Position numbers and translations under genes: made by a program
Notes under the pieces: generated by a model
What the model was told of the DNA's origin: nothing
Database searches by the model: none
The model's input: the letters and a program-made list of their open reading frames with translations, nothing else
Shown here: one piece after another, positions 25,956 to 34,226 of the stretch
Position numbering within the stretch: the first letter of the stretch is position 1
Layout of the letters: every line of letters begins with the position of its first letter
From: Bryobacteraceae bacterium
Lineage (GTDB): Bacteria; Acidobacteriota; Terriglobia; Bryobacterales; Bryobacteraceae
DNA length: 39,526 bases
Assembly: GCA_030041985.1 (NCBI GenBank)
Contig: JASIAM010000011.1
Span: forward strand, 1 to 39,526
Direction: 5' to 3'

Positions 25956-27391
25956 TTCTGGTAGTGGTGATTCCGCTTCTGGCAGCTCTGCTGTGCTGGA
26001 TTCCGCCGTTCCGGAGGTTCGCATGGGGCATTACGGTGGTATCGGGATGGGTCGTTTTTGCACTTACGGTGTTCGTCTGGCATGAAGTTCTCCTGAACGA
26101 AAGAGTAGTTAGCCTGCCCCGCTGGATCGAAATAGATGGGTTGGGGGTGCTGATATTAGGAATCGTCAGCTTGGTGAATGCGCTGGCCGCAGTATTTGCG
26201 GGTGGATATATGCGGCGGACCGAACACGAACCTGAGCGCCTCTGGTGGTATTACTGTAACTCCAATCTTTTTGCGTTTTCTCTGCTAGTGGTGCCGGCAG
26301 TGGCGGACCCAAATCTTAGCTGGGTCGGCGTGGAGCTAGTCACACTGTTTGCCATTCTTCTGGTCGGGTTCGAACGGTCGGCCAACGCATTGGAAGCCGC
26401 CTGGAAATATGCGGTGCTCACGATGATGGGCGCGCCGGTTTCGCTGTTTGGCTTTTTCACCTTGTTTTGGGCCTACCACGCGGTAAGCGGTGGAGCGCCC
26501 GAGACATGGCAATCGATTCAGGCCGCGGCTCCCAACATGGATCCGAATCTGCTGAAAATTTCCTTTCTCCTGATTTTTGTTGGATTCGGCGCCAAGTCAG
26601 GCCTCGCTCCGGTACACACTTGGCTGCCCGATGCGCACAGCCAAGCCCCTTCACCGGTATGCGCCGTTCTTTCCGGAGTCAAGACCAGCGTTCCTCTCTA
26701 CGTGATCTTGCGCCTAATAGGAGTCGTCTTAGGCTCGCCCATGGCTCGAGTGGGACACTGGATGGTCGTGCTCGGTCTCATCTCGGTTGGGATTGCCGCT
26801 TTCCTCCTGCTTCAAGTTAGAGATTACAAGCGCATGTTTGCTTACTCGACGGTCGAGCATATGGGAATCATTTTGACGGCCACCGGGCTTGCCACTGGAA
26901 CGGCGGATTTCGGCGCCGTACTGCAGATGCTCAATCATGCGATTACGAAGTCACTTTGCTTCTATGTCGCTGGGGTGGTTCTCCTGGTTCTAGGTACGCG
27001 TGAGATTGCGTCCATACGTGGCTTGTTCCGTATTTCTCCGTTTGCAGCTTCGGCACTATTATTCTGTTCTCTGGCGATCGCCGGCGCGCCGCCGTTCCCG
27101 ATTTTCTTGAGTGAGTTTTCGATTCTCTCGGCGGGTCTTCGCGTCGGGCAGTACGCTGCCGTGGCGATTCTGGCCACGCTGATTGTGATCGCGTTCGTGG
27201 CCATTCTGCTGCATGTCAATCGAATGGCCTTCGGGGAACCGGACGCGCCCCATTTGGCGAAACCACTTCCCCTGAGCTGCCGCGTTGCCGTCATTGCCGC
27301 CGCGGTGCCGGTCCTCTTTTTGGGCGTCTACATTCCCGCGCCAATAAATGACATCTTACAGCTAGCTGCGCGTGAACTTGGAGGACATTGA
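25946..27391 (+). CDS. Ehr complex antiporter-like subunit, HyfF/NuoN-like
   Basis: This 481-residue protein with about 14 membrane segments belongs to the Mrp/NuoL-M-N family. Key features are the broken-helix lysine block KSGLAPVHTWLPDAHSQAPS near residue 216, the region VRDYKRMFAYSTVEHMGIIL near 291 and a preceding Glu in the VELVTLFAILLVGFE segment near 130. All are typical of HyfF, a proton channel of formate hydrogenlyase-like complexes. It overlaps the HyfE-like gene by 10 bases and ends 2 bases before the ATG of the large-subunit gene. It should pump protons or Na ions, and the ion is not decided by sequence. Confidence 0.9.
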   Translation: MALILVVVIPLLAALLCWIPPFRRFAWGITVVSGWVVFALTVFVWHEVLLNERVVSLPRWIEIDGLGVLILGIVSLVNALAAVFAGGYMRRTEHEPERLWWYYCNSNLFAFSLLVVPAVADPNLSWVGVELVTLFAILLVGFERSANALEAAWKYAVLTMMGAPVSLFGFFTLFWAYHAVSGGAPETWQSIQAAAPNMDPNLLKISFLLIFVGFGAKSGLAPVHTWLPDAHSQAPSPVCAVLSGVKTSVPLYVILRLIGVVLGSPMARVGHWMVVLGLISVGIAAFLLLQVRDYKRMFAYSTVEHMGIILTATGLATGTADFGAVLQMLNHAITKSLCFYVAGVVLLVLGTREIASIRGLFRISPFAASALLFCSLAIAGAPPFPIFLSEFSILSAGLRVGQYAAVAILATLIVIAFVAILLHVNRMAFGEPDAPHLAKPLPLSCRVAVIAAAVPVLFLGVYIPAPINDILQLAARELGGH

Positions 27392-27393
27392 TC

Positions 27394-29004
27394 ATGACGA
27401 TCGCACCTCCTTCCCACTCGCCTTTGGATCTGGAGGGTTTGATCACGCTGCTAAACGAGCGATTCGGCACCGGGATTTCCCTCTTGAAGGAAGCGCCCGG
27501 GCTGGTGGTTCGGGTTCTGGATCAGGCGGTTCTCCGTGCTGTCAGCCGTTTTCTGTTTTGGGAAGCCGACGGATTTTTTGGCGGGCTGATTGTCGAGGAG
27601 CGGTTCGGCGAATGGACCCTACAATATCTTTTCCTGCTGCGCCACATCGGTTGGGTAGATGTCGTCGTACGCTCCCCATTCGCCCAGAAGGCGATTCCCA
27701 GTATCGTCGCCGAGGTTCACGCCGCGGACTGGTACGAGCGGGAAGCCGAGGACCTTTTCGGCATCGATTTCGAAGGCCACCCGCGGCTGGGCGATTTTAT
27801 TCTTCACGACGAAACGTGGCAAGAGCACATCGCGCCGATGCGTAAGGAGTTCGATGCCGCCGTCCGCAACTTCGAGCGGGAGCCTAATCAAAAATGGCGG
27901 CCCACCCTGGTCGTGGAGGACCCTGGCTCGTTCGCGATGCCGGTAGGGCCGGTGTATGAAGGCGGGCTCGGCGAGCCGATCCACTTTTTGCTCGAAACCG
28001 TAGGCGAGGATGTGATCCGCGAAGTTCCACGCCTCTTTTACAAATACCGCGCTGTCGAAAAGATCGCCGAAGGAAAGGCGGTTTCCGACGTTTTGCTGCT
28101 GGCCGAGAGGTTTTCCGCGACGTCCGCTTTTGCGCATTCGTTGGCGTTCTGCCAAGCGATCGAAAATGCGGTCCAGGTGGAGATTCCCGCGCGGGCGAGC
28201 AGGCTTCGGGTGGTGCTTGCGGAACTGGAGCGGCTGCGGCATCATGCGGGAGCAATCGAGGGGATCTGCCAGTCGACGGCGTTGAGCGTTTCCGAAGCTC
28301 ATGCGGCGATCATCGAGGAACAACTGCTGCGGGCGTCGGCGGCGTTCACGGGACACCGCTACCTATTCGGACTCAACACACTGGGCGGTTTGCAGCGGGA
28401 TGTTGAGGAATCCGGCTGCCGCGACCTTCTCCGCGCCATTGATGACGCCGATTCGCAGCTTCGCATCCTGGAAGATCGCCTGCACTATACCAGCAGCTTC
28501 CTCGATCGTCTCGAGGACGTGGGCGCGATCAGCCTGGAAAATGCCCGCGATCTGGACTTGGTGGGACCCGTTGGACGAGCATCGGGCGTGGCACGCGATT
28601 TGCGGAAAGCGTGCCCGTATGCGAGCTATTCGGAATATTCGTTCGATGTCCCAAGCGAGAAAGAAGGCGATGGATATGCCCGCTTGCGCGTGCTGTTCGC
28701 GGAAGCGCGCGAATCGGCGCGGCTGATTCAACAGGCGATTGCATCGCTCGAACCCGGCGAAATCTCGATCCCGCTGGATGCGCCGGTTTCCACAGTCGCA
28801 TTTGGATGGGCGGAAGCGCCGATCGGCGCGGCTCTCCATGGACTCCGTCTGGATTCTCAGGGCCGCATTGAGCGATACCGCATCCTGACGCCATCGTTTC
28901 GAAACTGGCTGGGGTTCCATCTTGCCGCTGAGGATTTCGCCTTCCAGGATTTTCCGATTATTCTGGCGACTTTCGGATTATCTGCCACGGAGTGTGACCG
29001 ATGA
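27394..29004 (+). CDS. Ehr complex large subunit (fused NuoC/NuoD-like, HyfG-related) lacking Ni-Fe ligands
   Basis: This is a 536-residue protein from ATG 27394 with GGAGG nine bases upstream. The N-terminal NuoC-like domain (to about 165) has WYEREAEDLFGIDFEGHP. The hydrogenase-large-subunit/NuoD-like domain opens with GPVYEGGLGEPIHF near 187. At the first Ni-Fe motif, where HyfG has R-x-C-G-x-C, this protein has RFSATS (about 239-244), with Ser in place of both Cys. The C terminus reads FGLSATECDR where hydrogenases have DPCxxC. All four nickel ligands are therefore missing, and the protein cannot be an active [NiFe] hydrogenase. It matches the energy-converting hydrogenase-related (Ehr) group. 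The overlap with the next gene is 4 bases (ATGA). Confidence 0.9.
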   Translation: MTIAPPSHSPLDLEGLITLLNERFGTGISLLKEAPGLVVRVLDQAVLRAVSRFLFWEADGFFGGLIVEERFGEWTLQYLFLLRHIGWVDVVVRSPFAQKAIPSIVAEVHAADWYEREAEDLFGIDFEGHPRLGDFILHDETWQEHIAPMRKEFDAAVRNFEREPNQKWRPTLVVEDPGSFAMPVGPVYEGGLGEPIHFLLETVGEDVIREVPRLFYKYRAVEKIAEGKAVSDVLLLAERFSATSAFAHSLAFCQAIENAVQVEIPARASRLRVVLAELERLRHHAGAIEGICQSTALSVSEAHAAIIEEQLLRASAAFTGHRYLFGLNTLGGLQRDVEESGCRDLLRAIDDADSQLRILEDRLHYTSSFLDRLEDVGAISLENARDLDLVGPVGRASGVARDLRKACPYASYSEYSFDVPSEKEGDGYARLRVLFAEARESARLIQQAIASLEPGEISIPLDAPVSTVAFGWAEAPIGAALHGLRLDSQGRIERYRILTPSFRNWLGFHLAAEDFAFQDFPIILATFGLSATECDR

Positions 29005-29750
29005 GCTTCTGGTTCTGGAACGGTTTGAAACGGGGAATCCAATCCACACGCTATCCGCGCCTGCCGGAGACGACGCCGGGCGTTACACCCGGGCGTCCCA
29101 TGGCGACTACGTTCGCATCCGCGGAAGAGGCCGCCCACGCTGCTTCCGGATGTCCGGTGGGTGCGATCACGGCCGCTGGCCGCGAAGCGCTGATCGACCT
29201 CAGAACATGCATCCATTGCCAGCGTTGCCGCTTTGGAGGTTCGCCGCCAGTGGAATGGGTTAACGATTTCGAATGGACTCAACTGGCTAGGACACAAACG
29301 AGCTTCGAGCCGCTGAACAGATCCTTCCAGCGGTCGCTTCACATCATGGTGGTGGATGCAGGCGACTGTGGAGCCTGCCTGCGCGAGATCAAGCAGCTTA
29401 ACAACCCCCTGTACAACATTCACCGTCTTGGGTTGTTTTTCACGCCGACGCCGCGAACGGCTGACGTGCTGTTGGTGGTCGGACCCGTTACCGAAAATAT
29501 GCGCGGGCCGCTGGAAAAAACCTATCACGCGATGCCTCAGCCGAAGAAGGTTGTTGCGGTGGGAACCTGCGCGATTACGGGTGGTGTTTTCGGGCGAACA
29601 TTCGCCTCCGCAGGTGGTGCTGGTATGGTTCTTCCAGTCGATCTGGAGGTTCCGGGCGATCCCCCGCCTCCGCTCGCGATTCTTCACGGCTTGCTCGTTC
29701 TCACCGGACGCAAGAGTTTGCAACTGAGTCAGACTGCTGCCGCGTCATGA
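29001..29750 (+). CDS. Ehr complex Fe-S subunit: reduced ferredoxin domain fused to HyfI/NuoB-like domain
   Basis: This is a 249-residue protein. Residues 1-90 resemble the HyfH/HycF/NuoI subunit (GLKRGIQSTRYP opening) but keep only one cluster: GCP at 50-52 and C70-x2-C73-x2-C76. These would bind one [4Fe-4S]; the ligands of the other usual cluster are absent. Residues 110-249 are the small-subunit domain with C123-x2-C126 and C190 in GTCAITGG. In VPGDPPPP, D220 stands where HyfI/HycG proteins have Cys. The proximal cluster would thus have three Cys and one Asp, or be altered. It couples to the large subunit upstream and overlaps the next gene by 4 bases. Confidence 0.88.
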   Translation: MSFWFWNGLKRGIQSTRYPRLPETTPGVTPGRPMATTFASAEEAAHAASGCPVGAITAAGREALIDLRTCIHCQRCRFGGSPPVEWVNDFEWTQLARTQTSFEPLNRSFQRSLHIMVVDAGDCGACLREIKQLNNPLYNIHRLGLFFTPTPRTADVLLVVGPVTENMRGPLEKTYHAMPQPKKVVAVGTCAITGGVFGRTFASAGGAGMVLPVDLEVPGDPPPPLAILHGLLVLTGRKSLQLSQTAAAS

Positions 29751-31888
29751 CCGCCGGAATCGGATTTCCGCTATTTCTGGTCTTCGCCTGGTGTGCGATC
29801 GGTGTCTTTTTCGGCTTTTTCGTTTCCGAGCGCCGGATTCCGGCGTTGCTCGCGTGGACAGGTTCACTCGCCTCCGGCGCAGCGCTGTGGGCAGCCGTAG
29901 CCTCCCTGATCGGTAATGGGGAATTCCACCGTGATCTTTGGACCGTTCGCTCAATCGGGACGGTGACCATCTCGCTCGATCACATTTCCGCGTTTTTCCT
30001 GTTACTGGCTGCCCTGGTGGTTCTCGCGAGCTCCATTTTTTCCGCCAGCTATCTGCGGCGGTATGTCGGACATTACAGCCTGTGCGCGTTCAACTGCTGG
30101 TATCAGATTCTGCTCGCATCCATTGTCTGGATTTTGATTGAGGATGATGTGCTCGGGTTCCTGGTGGCCTGGGAACTCATGTCCATCTCGAGTTACCTGC
30201 TCGTCAATTTTGAGCATCGGCGCGAGGGCACCAAGCAGGCAGGTTATCTCATGCTTGCGACGGGCGAAGCGGGTTTTCTAGCTGTCAGCGTCGCGTTGTT
30301 ATTCCTGGCATCACGGGTTGGATCGCTGGAGTTTTCTGGTTTCCGCGGTAGCTCTGTGGAAATCGGGCGGATGGCGCACTGGAGCGTTTTCTTACTGACC
30401 TTTTTCGGATTTAGTGTCAAAGCAGGTCTTGCGCCGGTGAACAGTTGGTTGCCGCGCGCGCACCCGGCCGCGCCGGCGAATGTTTCGGCGATACTCTCCG
30501 GAACTATTCTGAATCTGGGAATCTATGGAATTGTCCGTGTAAATCTCAATCTGGTGCCGGTCCGCACAGCCGCGGAAGGCTCGATTCTTCTGATCATCGG
30601 TGCGATTTCCGCGTTGCTGGGGATCCTTTATGCCACCACCGAAAGTGACTTGAAGGCGTTGCTAGCCCACAGTTCCATCGAGAATATCGGAATCGTTACG
30701 CTCGGACTGGGTGCGGGGATCATATTCACGGCATATGGGCGGCCCGTGCTTGCGGGCATGGCATTTATTGCTGCTTTTTATCACATGATGAATCACTCGC
30801 TCTACAAATCCCTCCTCTTTCTGGGAGCAGGCGCAATTGATGAATGCGCCGGGACCCGCGACCTGGATCGGTTGGGCGGCCTGATTCGGGTCATGCCGTA
30901 CACCGCGAGTGTTTTCCTGGTGGGCGCCCTGGCGATTTCCGGCTTGCCGCCCTTCAACGGGTTTGTCAGTGAATGGCTCACCCTGCAAACGCTACTGCGC
31001 AGCGCGGAGTTGCCATCGACTGTCATGCGCTTGGTGTTCGTACTGTGCGGCGCCGCGTTGGCATTGACTGCCGCGCTCGCTGTGACCTGTTTCGTGAAGG
31101 CGTTCGCGATGGGGTTTCTCGGGACTTCGCGTTCCAAAAAGCGTCCCGCCAAGGATGCCAGCCGTGCTGAAGTCGTGCCCATGGCGCTACTGGGCGCCCT
31201 CTGCCTCCTGCTCGGCGTTCTGCCCACCTATGTGGTTCCGATGCTGAACCGGACACTCGCACTCATTATCGATCGGGAGGCAACCGCCGCTCTCGTTCCT
31301 CCGTTCTTTTCCGGAAGCCCCGCGCATGGAGAACTGCCGGCGGCATTTGTCGCCGATTTCCACAACCTGGGTGCGCAGGTCGGGCAATTCTTGCCAGGAA
31401 GGGGGCTGGTGCTTTTGCATCGTGGCGGCACGGAAAATCCCGTCGTTTTTGCGATGTCGCCGAGCTATGCGTGCGTCGCCCTTGGGGTCTTTCTTGTGCT
31501 GATCTGGATTGTGGTCAGACGAACAACGGCGAGGCGGACCGCAGTCCGGCGCGAGTTGTGGGCGGGGGGTATCCCGCGGCTTCTGCCGGAAATGACGTAC
31601 ACGGCGACGGGATTTTCGAATCCGGTGAGAGTCGTTTTTCAGGCGATCTTCCGTCCTGGATCCATGGGAGACACACGGCAGACGGTGGCCGTTCACTTCC
31701 GTACGGCAATTCACCGGCAGCGGCGAAATATTTACCCGGCCGACAGCCTGTTTTTCTACCCGCTCGGCGACGCTGTCATCTGGCTGGCTAGGCAATTCGC
31801 CGGGATGCATCACGGGCGGCTGAATGCCTATGTCGGCTATTCGTTAGGATTTTTGCTAATCGTCCTGATCTTGTTCCGGGTGTCTTAA
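29747..31888 (+). CDS. Ehr complex antiporter-like subunit, HyfB/NuoL-like, copy 1
   Basis: This 713-residue protein with about 16 membrane segments belongs to the Mrp/NuoL family. DHISAFFLLLAALVVLASSI near residue 83, the lysine block KAGLAPVNSWLPRAHPAAPA near 224 and ESDLKALLAHSSIENIGIV near 304 are the conserved proton-path regions. A long C-terminal extension with GGIPRLLPEMTYTATGFSNP near 604 corresponds to the HyfB/HycC tail. The start overlaps the Fe-S subunit stop (ATGA). The next gene is a clear paralogue with the same layout over the whole length. Two ion-channel subunits of this class would enlarge the pumping arm. Confidence 0.9.
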   Translation: MTAGIGFPLFLVFAWCAIGVFFGFFVSERRIPALLAWTGSLASGAALWAAVASLIGNGEFHRDLWTVRSIGTVTISLDHISAFFLLLAALVVLASSIFSASYLRRYVGHYSLCAFNCWYQILLASIVWILIEDDVLGFLVAWELMSISSYLLVNFEHRREGTKQAGYLMLATGEAGFLAVSVALLFLASRVGSLEFSGFRGSSVEIGRMAHWSVFLLTFFGFSVKAGLAPVNSWLPRAHPAAPANVSAILSGTILNLGIYGIVRVNLNLVPVRTAAEGSILLIIGAISALLGILYATTESDLKALLAHSSIENIGIVTLGLGAGIIFTAYGRPVLAGMAFIAAFYHMMNHSLYKSLLFLGAGAIDECAGTRDLDRLGGLIRVMPYTASVFLVGALAISGLPPFNGFVSEWLTLQTLLRSAELPSTVMRLVFVLCGAALALTAALAVTCFVKAFAMGFLGTSRSKKRPAKDASRAEVVPMALLGALCLLLGVLPTYVVPMLNRTLALIIDREATAALVPPFFSGSPAHGELPAAFVADFHNLGAQVGQFLPGRGLVLLHRGGTENPVVFAMSPSYACVALGVFLVLIWIVVRRTTARRTAVRRELWAGGIPRLLPEMTYTATGFSNPVRVVFQAIFRPGSMGDTRQTVAVHFRTAIHRQRRNIYPADSLFFYPLGDAVIWLARQFAGMHHGRLNAYVGYSLGFLLIVLILFRVS

Positions 31889-31901
31889 GGAGGTTCGTAG
31901 A

Positions 31902-31919
31902 ATGGAGAAGCTTTGGTGA
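31902..31919 (+). other. Five-codon mini-ORF between the two HyfB-like genes
   Basis: A strong AAGGAGG (31887-31893) overlaps the stop of HyfB-like copy 1. Eight bases later ATG opens a reading frame MEKLW ending in TGA at 31917-31919, one base before the ATG of copy 2. It may be a translated leader that delivers ribosomes to copy 2, or chance. Confidence 0.3.
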
Positions 31920-31920
31920 T

Positions 31921-34068
31921 ATGACGACTCTCGCGGGCGGCGGGCTGTTGCTGTTCTTTCTTTTATGCGCGATTGCATTGATTCTGTCATTGATTGTCAG
32001 CGAAATGGCGGCGGCTATTCTCATCGGTTGGGGCGGAGCCATCTGCTCGATTCTTCTAATGCTTGCCGGCGCAGCCCGGCTCGCGGGTGGCCAGGACTAC
32101 TATCAGCCTCTGTGGATGGTCCATGGTGTGGGCCAACTTTCGTTACGCATTGACGCACTTTCCGCTGTCTTCTTATTTGCAGCCGGGTTAGTGTACCTTT
32201 CTTGCTGTTTGTTTGCGCCGGGGCGCATGATGCACAGCCGTAACCGATATCCGGCGAGAAGGTATTCGTTGCTGCACTTCGCGCTGATGATTTCCGTGGC
32301 GGTGATATTGACGGCGGGCGATGCGCTTACGTTTCTGATCAGTTGGGAATGCATGTCGATTTTGACCTACCTGCTGGTCAACCATGGGCAGGAGGAGCAG
32401 ACCGATCCACCCGCGGGCTATATCATGCTGGCGATGAGCGAGGCGGGATTTTTAGCTGTTGTGATCGCGTTCCTGATTGCCGCGAGCGGCGCGGCGGGGT
32501 TGTCTTTCTCCGCTCTCCATGAATCGTCAGTTCAGCTTTCGGCTGGCGCTGAGTGGGGCATATTTATCCTGTCTTTGTTTGGATTTGGAGTCAAGTGCGG
32601 ACTGGTTCCCGTGAATTTCTGGTTGCCGCGCTGCTACACTGCTTCGCCCGCCGTCTTCGTGCCGGTGCTCGCGGGCGTGACGCTGAACCTTGGCTTTTAC
32701 GGAATTCTGCGCATGAATGGCGATTTGATCCCCTTACATGGGATCGGACCGGGTCTGTTCGCGCTGGTCACCGGTAGCATCACTGCCCTCGTTGGGATTC
32801 TCTACGCCACCACCGAAAACGATTTAAAGACCATGCTGGCTCACAGCTCGATTGAGAATGCGGGAATCATCGTGGCCGGAATTGGAGCATTCTTGGCGTT
32901 CCGGAGTTCGGCAATTGCTGTTCCCGCGGCGATTGCGCTCACTGCGGCTCTTTACCACACGGTTAATCATTCGCTTTATAAGACTCTACTCTTTGAGAGC
33001 GCAGGTGAGATCGAGTCGGCCGTCGGCACCCGCGACATGGATCAGATGGGTGGTTTGATTCGCGCGCTGCCGGGGATCTCCATCGTTTTTCTTGCGGGCT
33101 GCCTCGCCATTTCCGCCGCGCCGCCGTTTAATGGCTTCGTGAGCGAGTGGCTGACGTTACAAACCTTCTTGCGGAGCGCGCTGCTCTCCTCAGCGCTCGT
33201 GAAGGTGGTTTTCGCCTTGTGCGGCGCGATCCTGGCGCTGACGGCGGCGCTGGCAATCACCTGTTTCGTTCGAACCTACGCCATGAGTTTCCTGGGAATC
33301 CGGCGAGGCGATTGGCGCTTTACGGTTGCGGGTCTGTCCAGGCGCGCACGGGCTTCCATGATCCTCCTGGCCGTTGCTTGCCTGCTACTGGGAATCTTGC
33401 CAACTTATGCGATCGGCGTTCTCAATCGCGCGGTGGAACCGCTTGCGGGCGCTAGCGCGACGGCTGCCCTGGTACCGCCGTTTTTCACAGCGAACGGATC
33501 GAACGGCCAGCTCCCCGCCGCATTCCTCCAGGATTTTCATAATTTGGGGGCGCAGACCGGTGCCCATGTGCTTCCCGGACGCGGACTCGTGCTGCTGTTG
33601 CGCGGCTTGGAACAAAACCCCGTGGTGTTCGCGATGTCCCCGTCTTATGGAGTGGCCGCTGTTGCGGTTTTCGTGCTCGTCGCGTACGTAGTCGTGGGCT
33701 GGCTGACGCGGCGGCGCGCAGCCGCAAGTGGCGAACTCTGGGCGGGAGGAATACCGAGGCTGTTCCCGGAGATGACCTATACTGCGACTGGATTTTCGAA
33801 TCCCGTGCGTGTCGTCTTTCAGGCGATCTTTCGTCCCAACATCGTCGAGGATGCCCGGGACACCGTAGCCGTGCACTTCCGCACTGCGATTCGCCGCAAG
33901 CGCGATGAAACTCATTTAGTAGACCGCATCTTCCTTGAGCCGATCGGCACCGCATTTGGCGGTTTCGCGAGGTTTCTTGCCGGGATGCACCACGGCTTGC
34001 TCAGCGCCTATGTCAGCTATGCTCTCGTATTTCTGCTGGCCATTCTCTTTCTCTACCGGCTAACCTGA
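31921..34068 (+). CDS. Ehr complex antiporter-like subunit, HyfB/NuoL-like, copy 2
   Basis: This 715-residue paralogue of the preceding gene has the same topology and tail. The lysine block reads KCGLVPVNFWLPRCYTASPA near residue 222, with Cys replacing Ala and a changed second half. ENDLKTMLAHSSIENAGIIV near 302 and GGIPRLFPEMTYTATGFSNP near 607 match copy 1 closely. Divergence is greatest in the N-terminal third. The start is ATG 31921; the best ribosome site lies further upstream, at a five-codon mini-ORF. A tandem duplication within the operon is the simplest origin, and separate roles are possible. Confidence 0.9.
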   Translation: MTTLAGGGLLLFFLLCAIALILSLIVSEMAAAILIGWGGAICSILLMLAGAARLAGGQDYYQPLWMVHGVGQLSLRIDALSAVFLFAAGLVYLSCCLFAPGRMMHSRNRYPARRYSLLHFALMISVAVILTAGDALTFLISWECMSILTYLLVNHGQEEQTDPPAGYIMLAMSEAGFLAVVIAFLIAASGAAGLSFSALHESSVQLSAGAEWGIFILSLFGFGVKCGLVPVNFWLPRCYTASPAVFVPVLAGVTLNLGFYGILRMNGDLIPLHGIGPGLFALVTGSITALVGILYATTENDLKTMLAHSSIENAGIIVAGIGAFLAFRSSAIAVPAAIALTAALYHTVNHSLYKTLLFESAGEIESAVGTRDMDQMGGLIRALPGISIVFLAGCLAISAAPPFNGFVSEWLTLQTFLRSALLSSALVKVVFALCGAILALTAALAITCFVRTYAMSFLGIRRGDWRFTVAGLSRRARASMILLAVACLLLGILPTYAIGVLNRAVEPLAGASATAALVPPFFTANGSNGQLPAAFLQDFHNLGAQTGAHVLPGRGLVLLLRGLEQNPVVFAMSPSYGVAAVAVFVLVAYVVVGWLTRRRAAASGELWAGGIPRLFPEMTYTATGFSNPVRVVFQAIFRPNIVEDARDTVAVHFRTAIRRKRDETHLVDRIFLEPIGTAFGGFARFLAGMHHGLLSAYVSYALVFLLAILFLYRLT

Positions 34069-34211
34069 TAAAAATCGCATTCATCCCAGAAGTGTATCCG
34101 GACGCGGCCACACGCGCGGCGGCCGAAACGGGTTTGGGAACAGGGGCCTTTCCATCCGCCTGCCCGTACGGTTTGGAGCAGACTTGGATCCCGGACTTCC
34201 TGCCGGAGTAA
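34069..34211 (+). other. Open frame without start codon after the Ehr operon
   Basis: Directly after the stop of HyfB-like copy 2, one frame runs to TAA 34209-34211 and reads like a protein (IKIAFIPEVYPDAATRAAAE, then CPYGLEQTWIPDFLPE). Its first codon is ATA, and the only standard start is GTG 34093. It could be a 39-residue peptide gene or a decayed fragment; no family was recognised. Confidence 0.2.
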
Positions 34212-34226
34212 AGCGGGGTTCTATCC

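Noticed and set aside
24315-34068. Annotation as formate hydrogenlyase or hydrogenase-4
   Set aside because: The large subunit lacks all four Ni-Fe cysteines and no formate dehydrogenase or maturation genes are present, so an Ehr-type complex is the better call.
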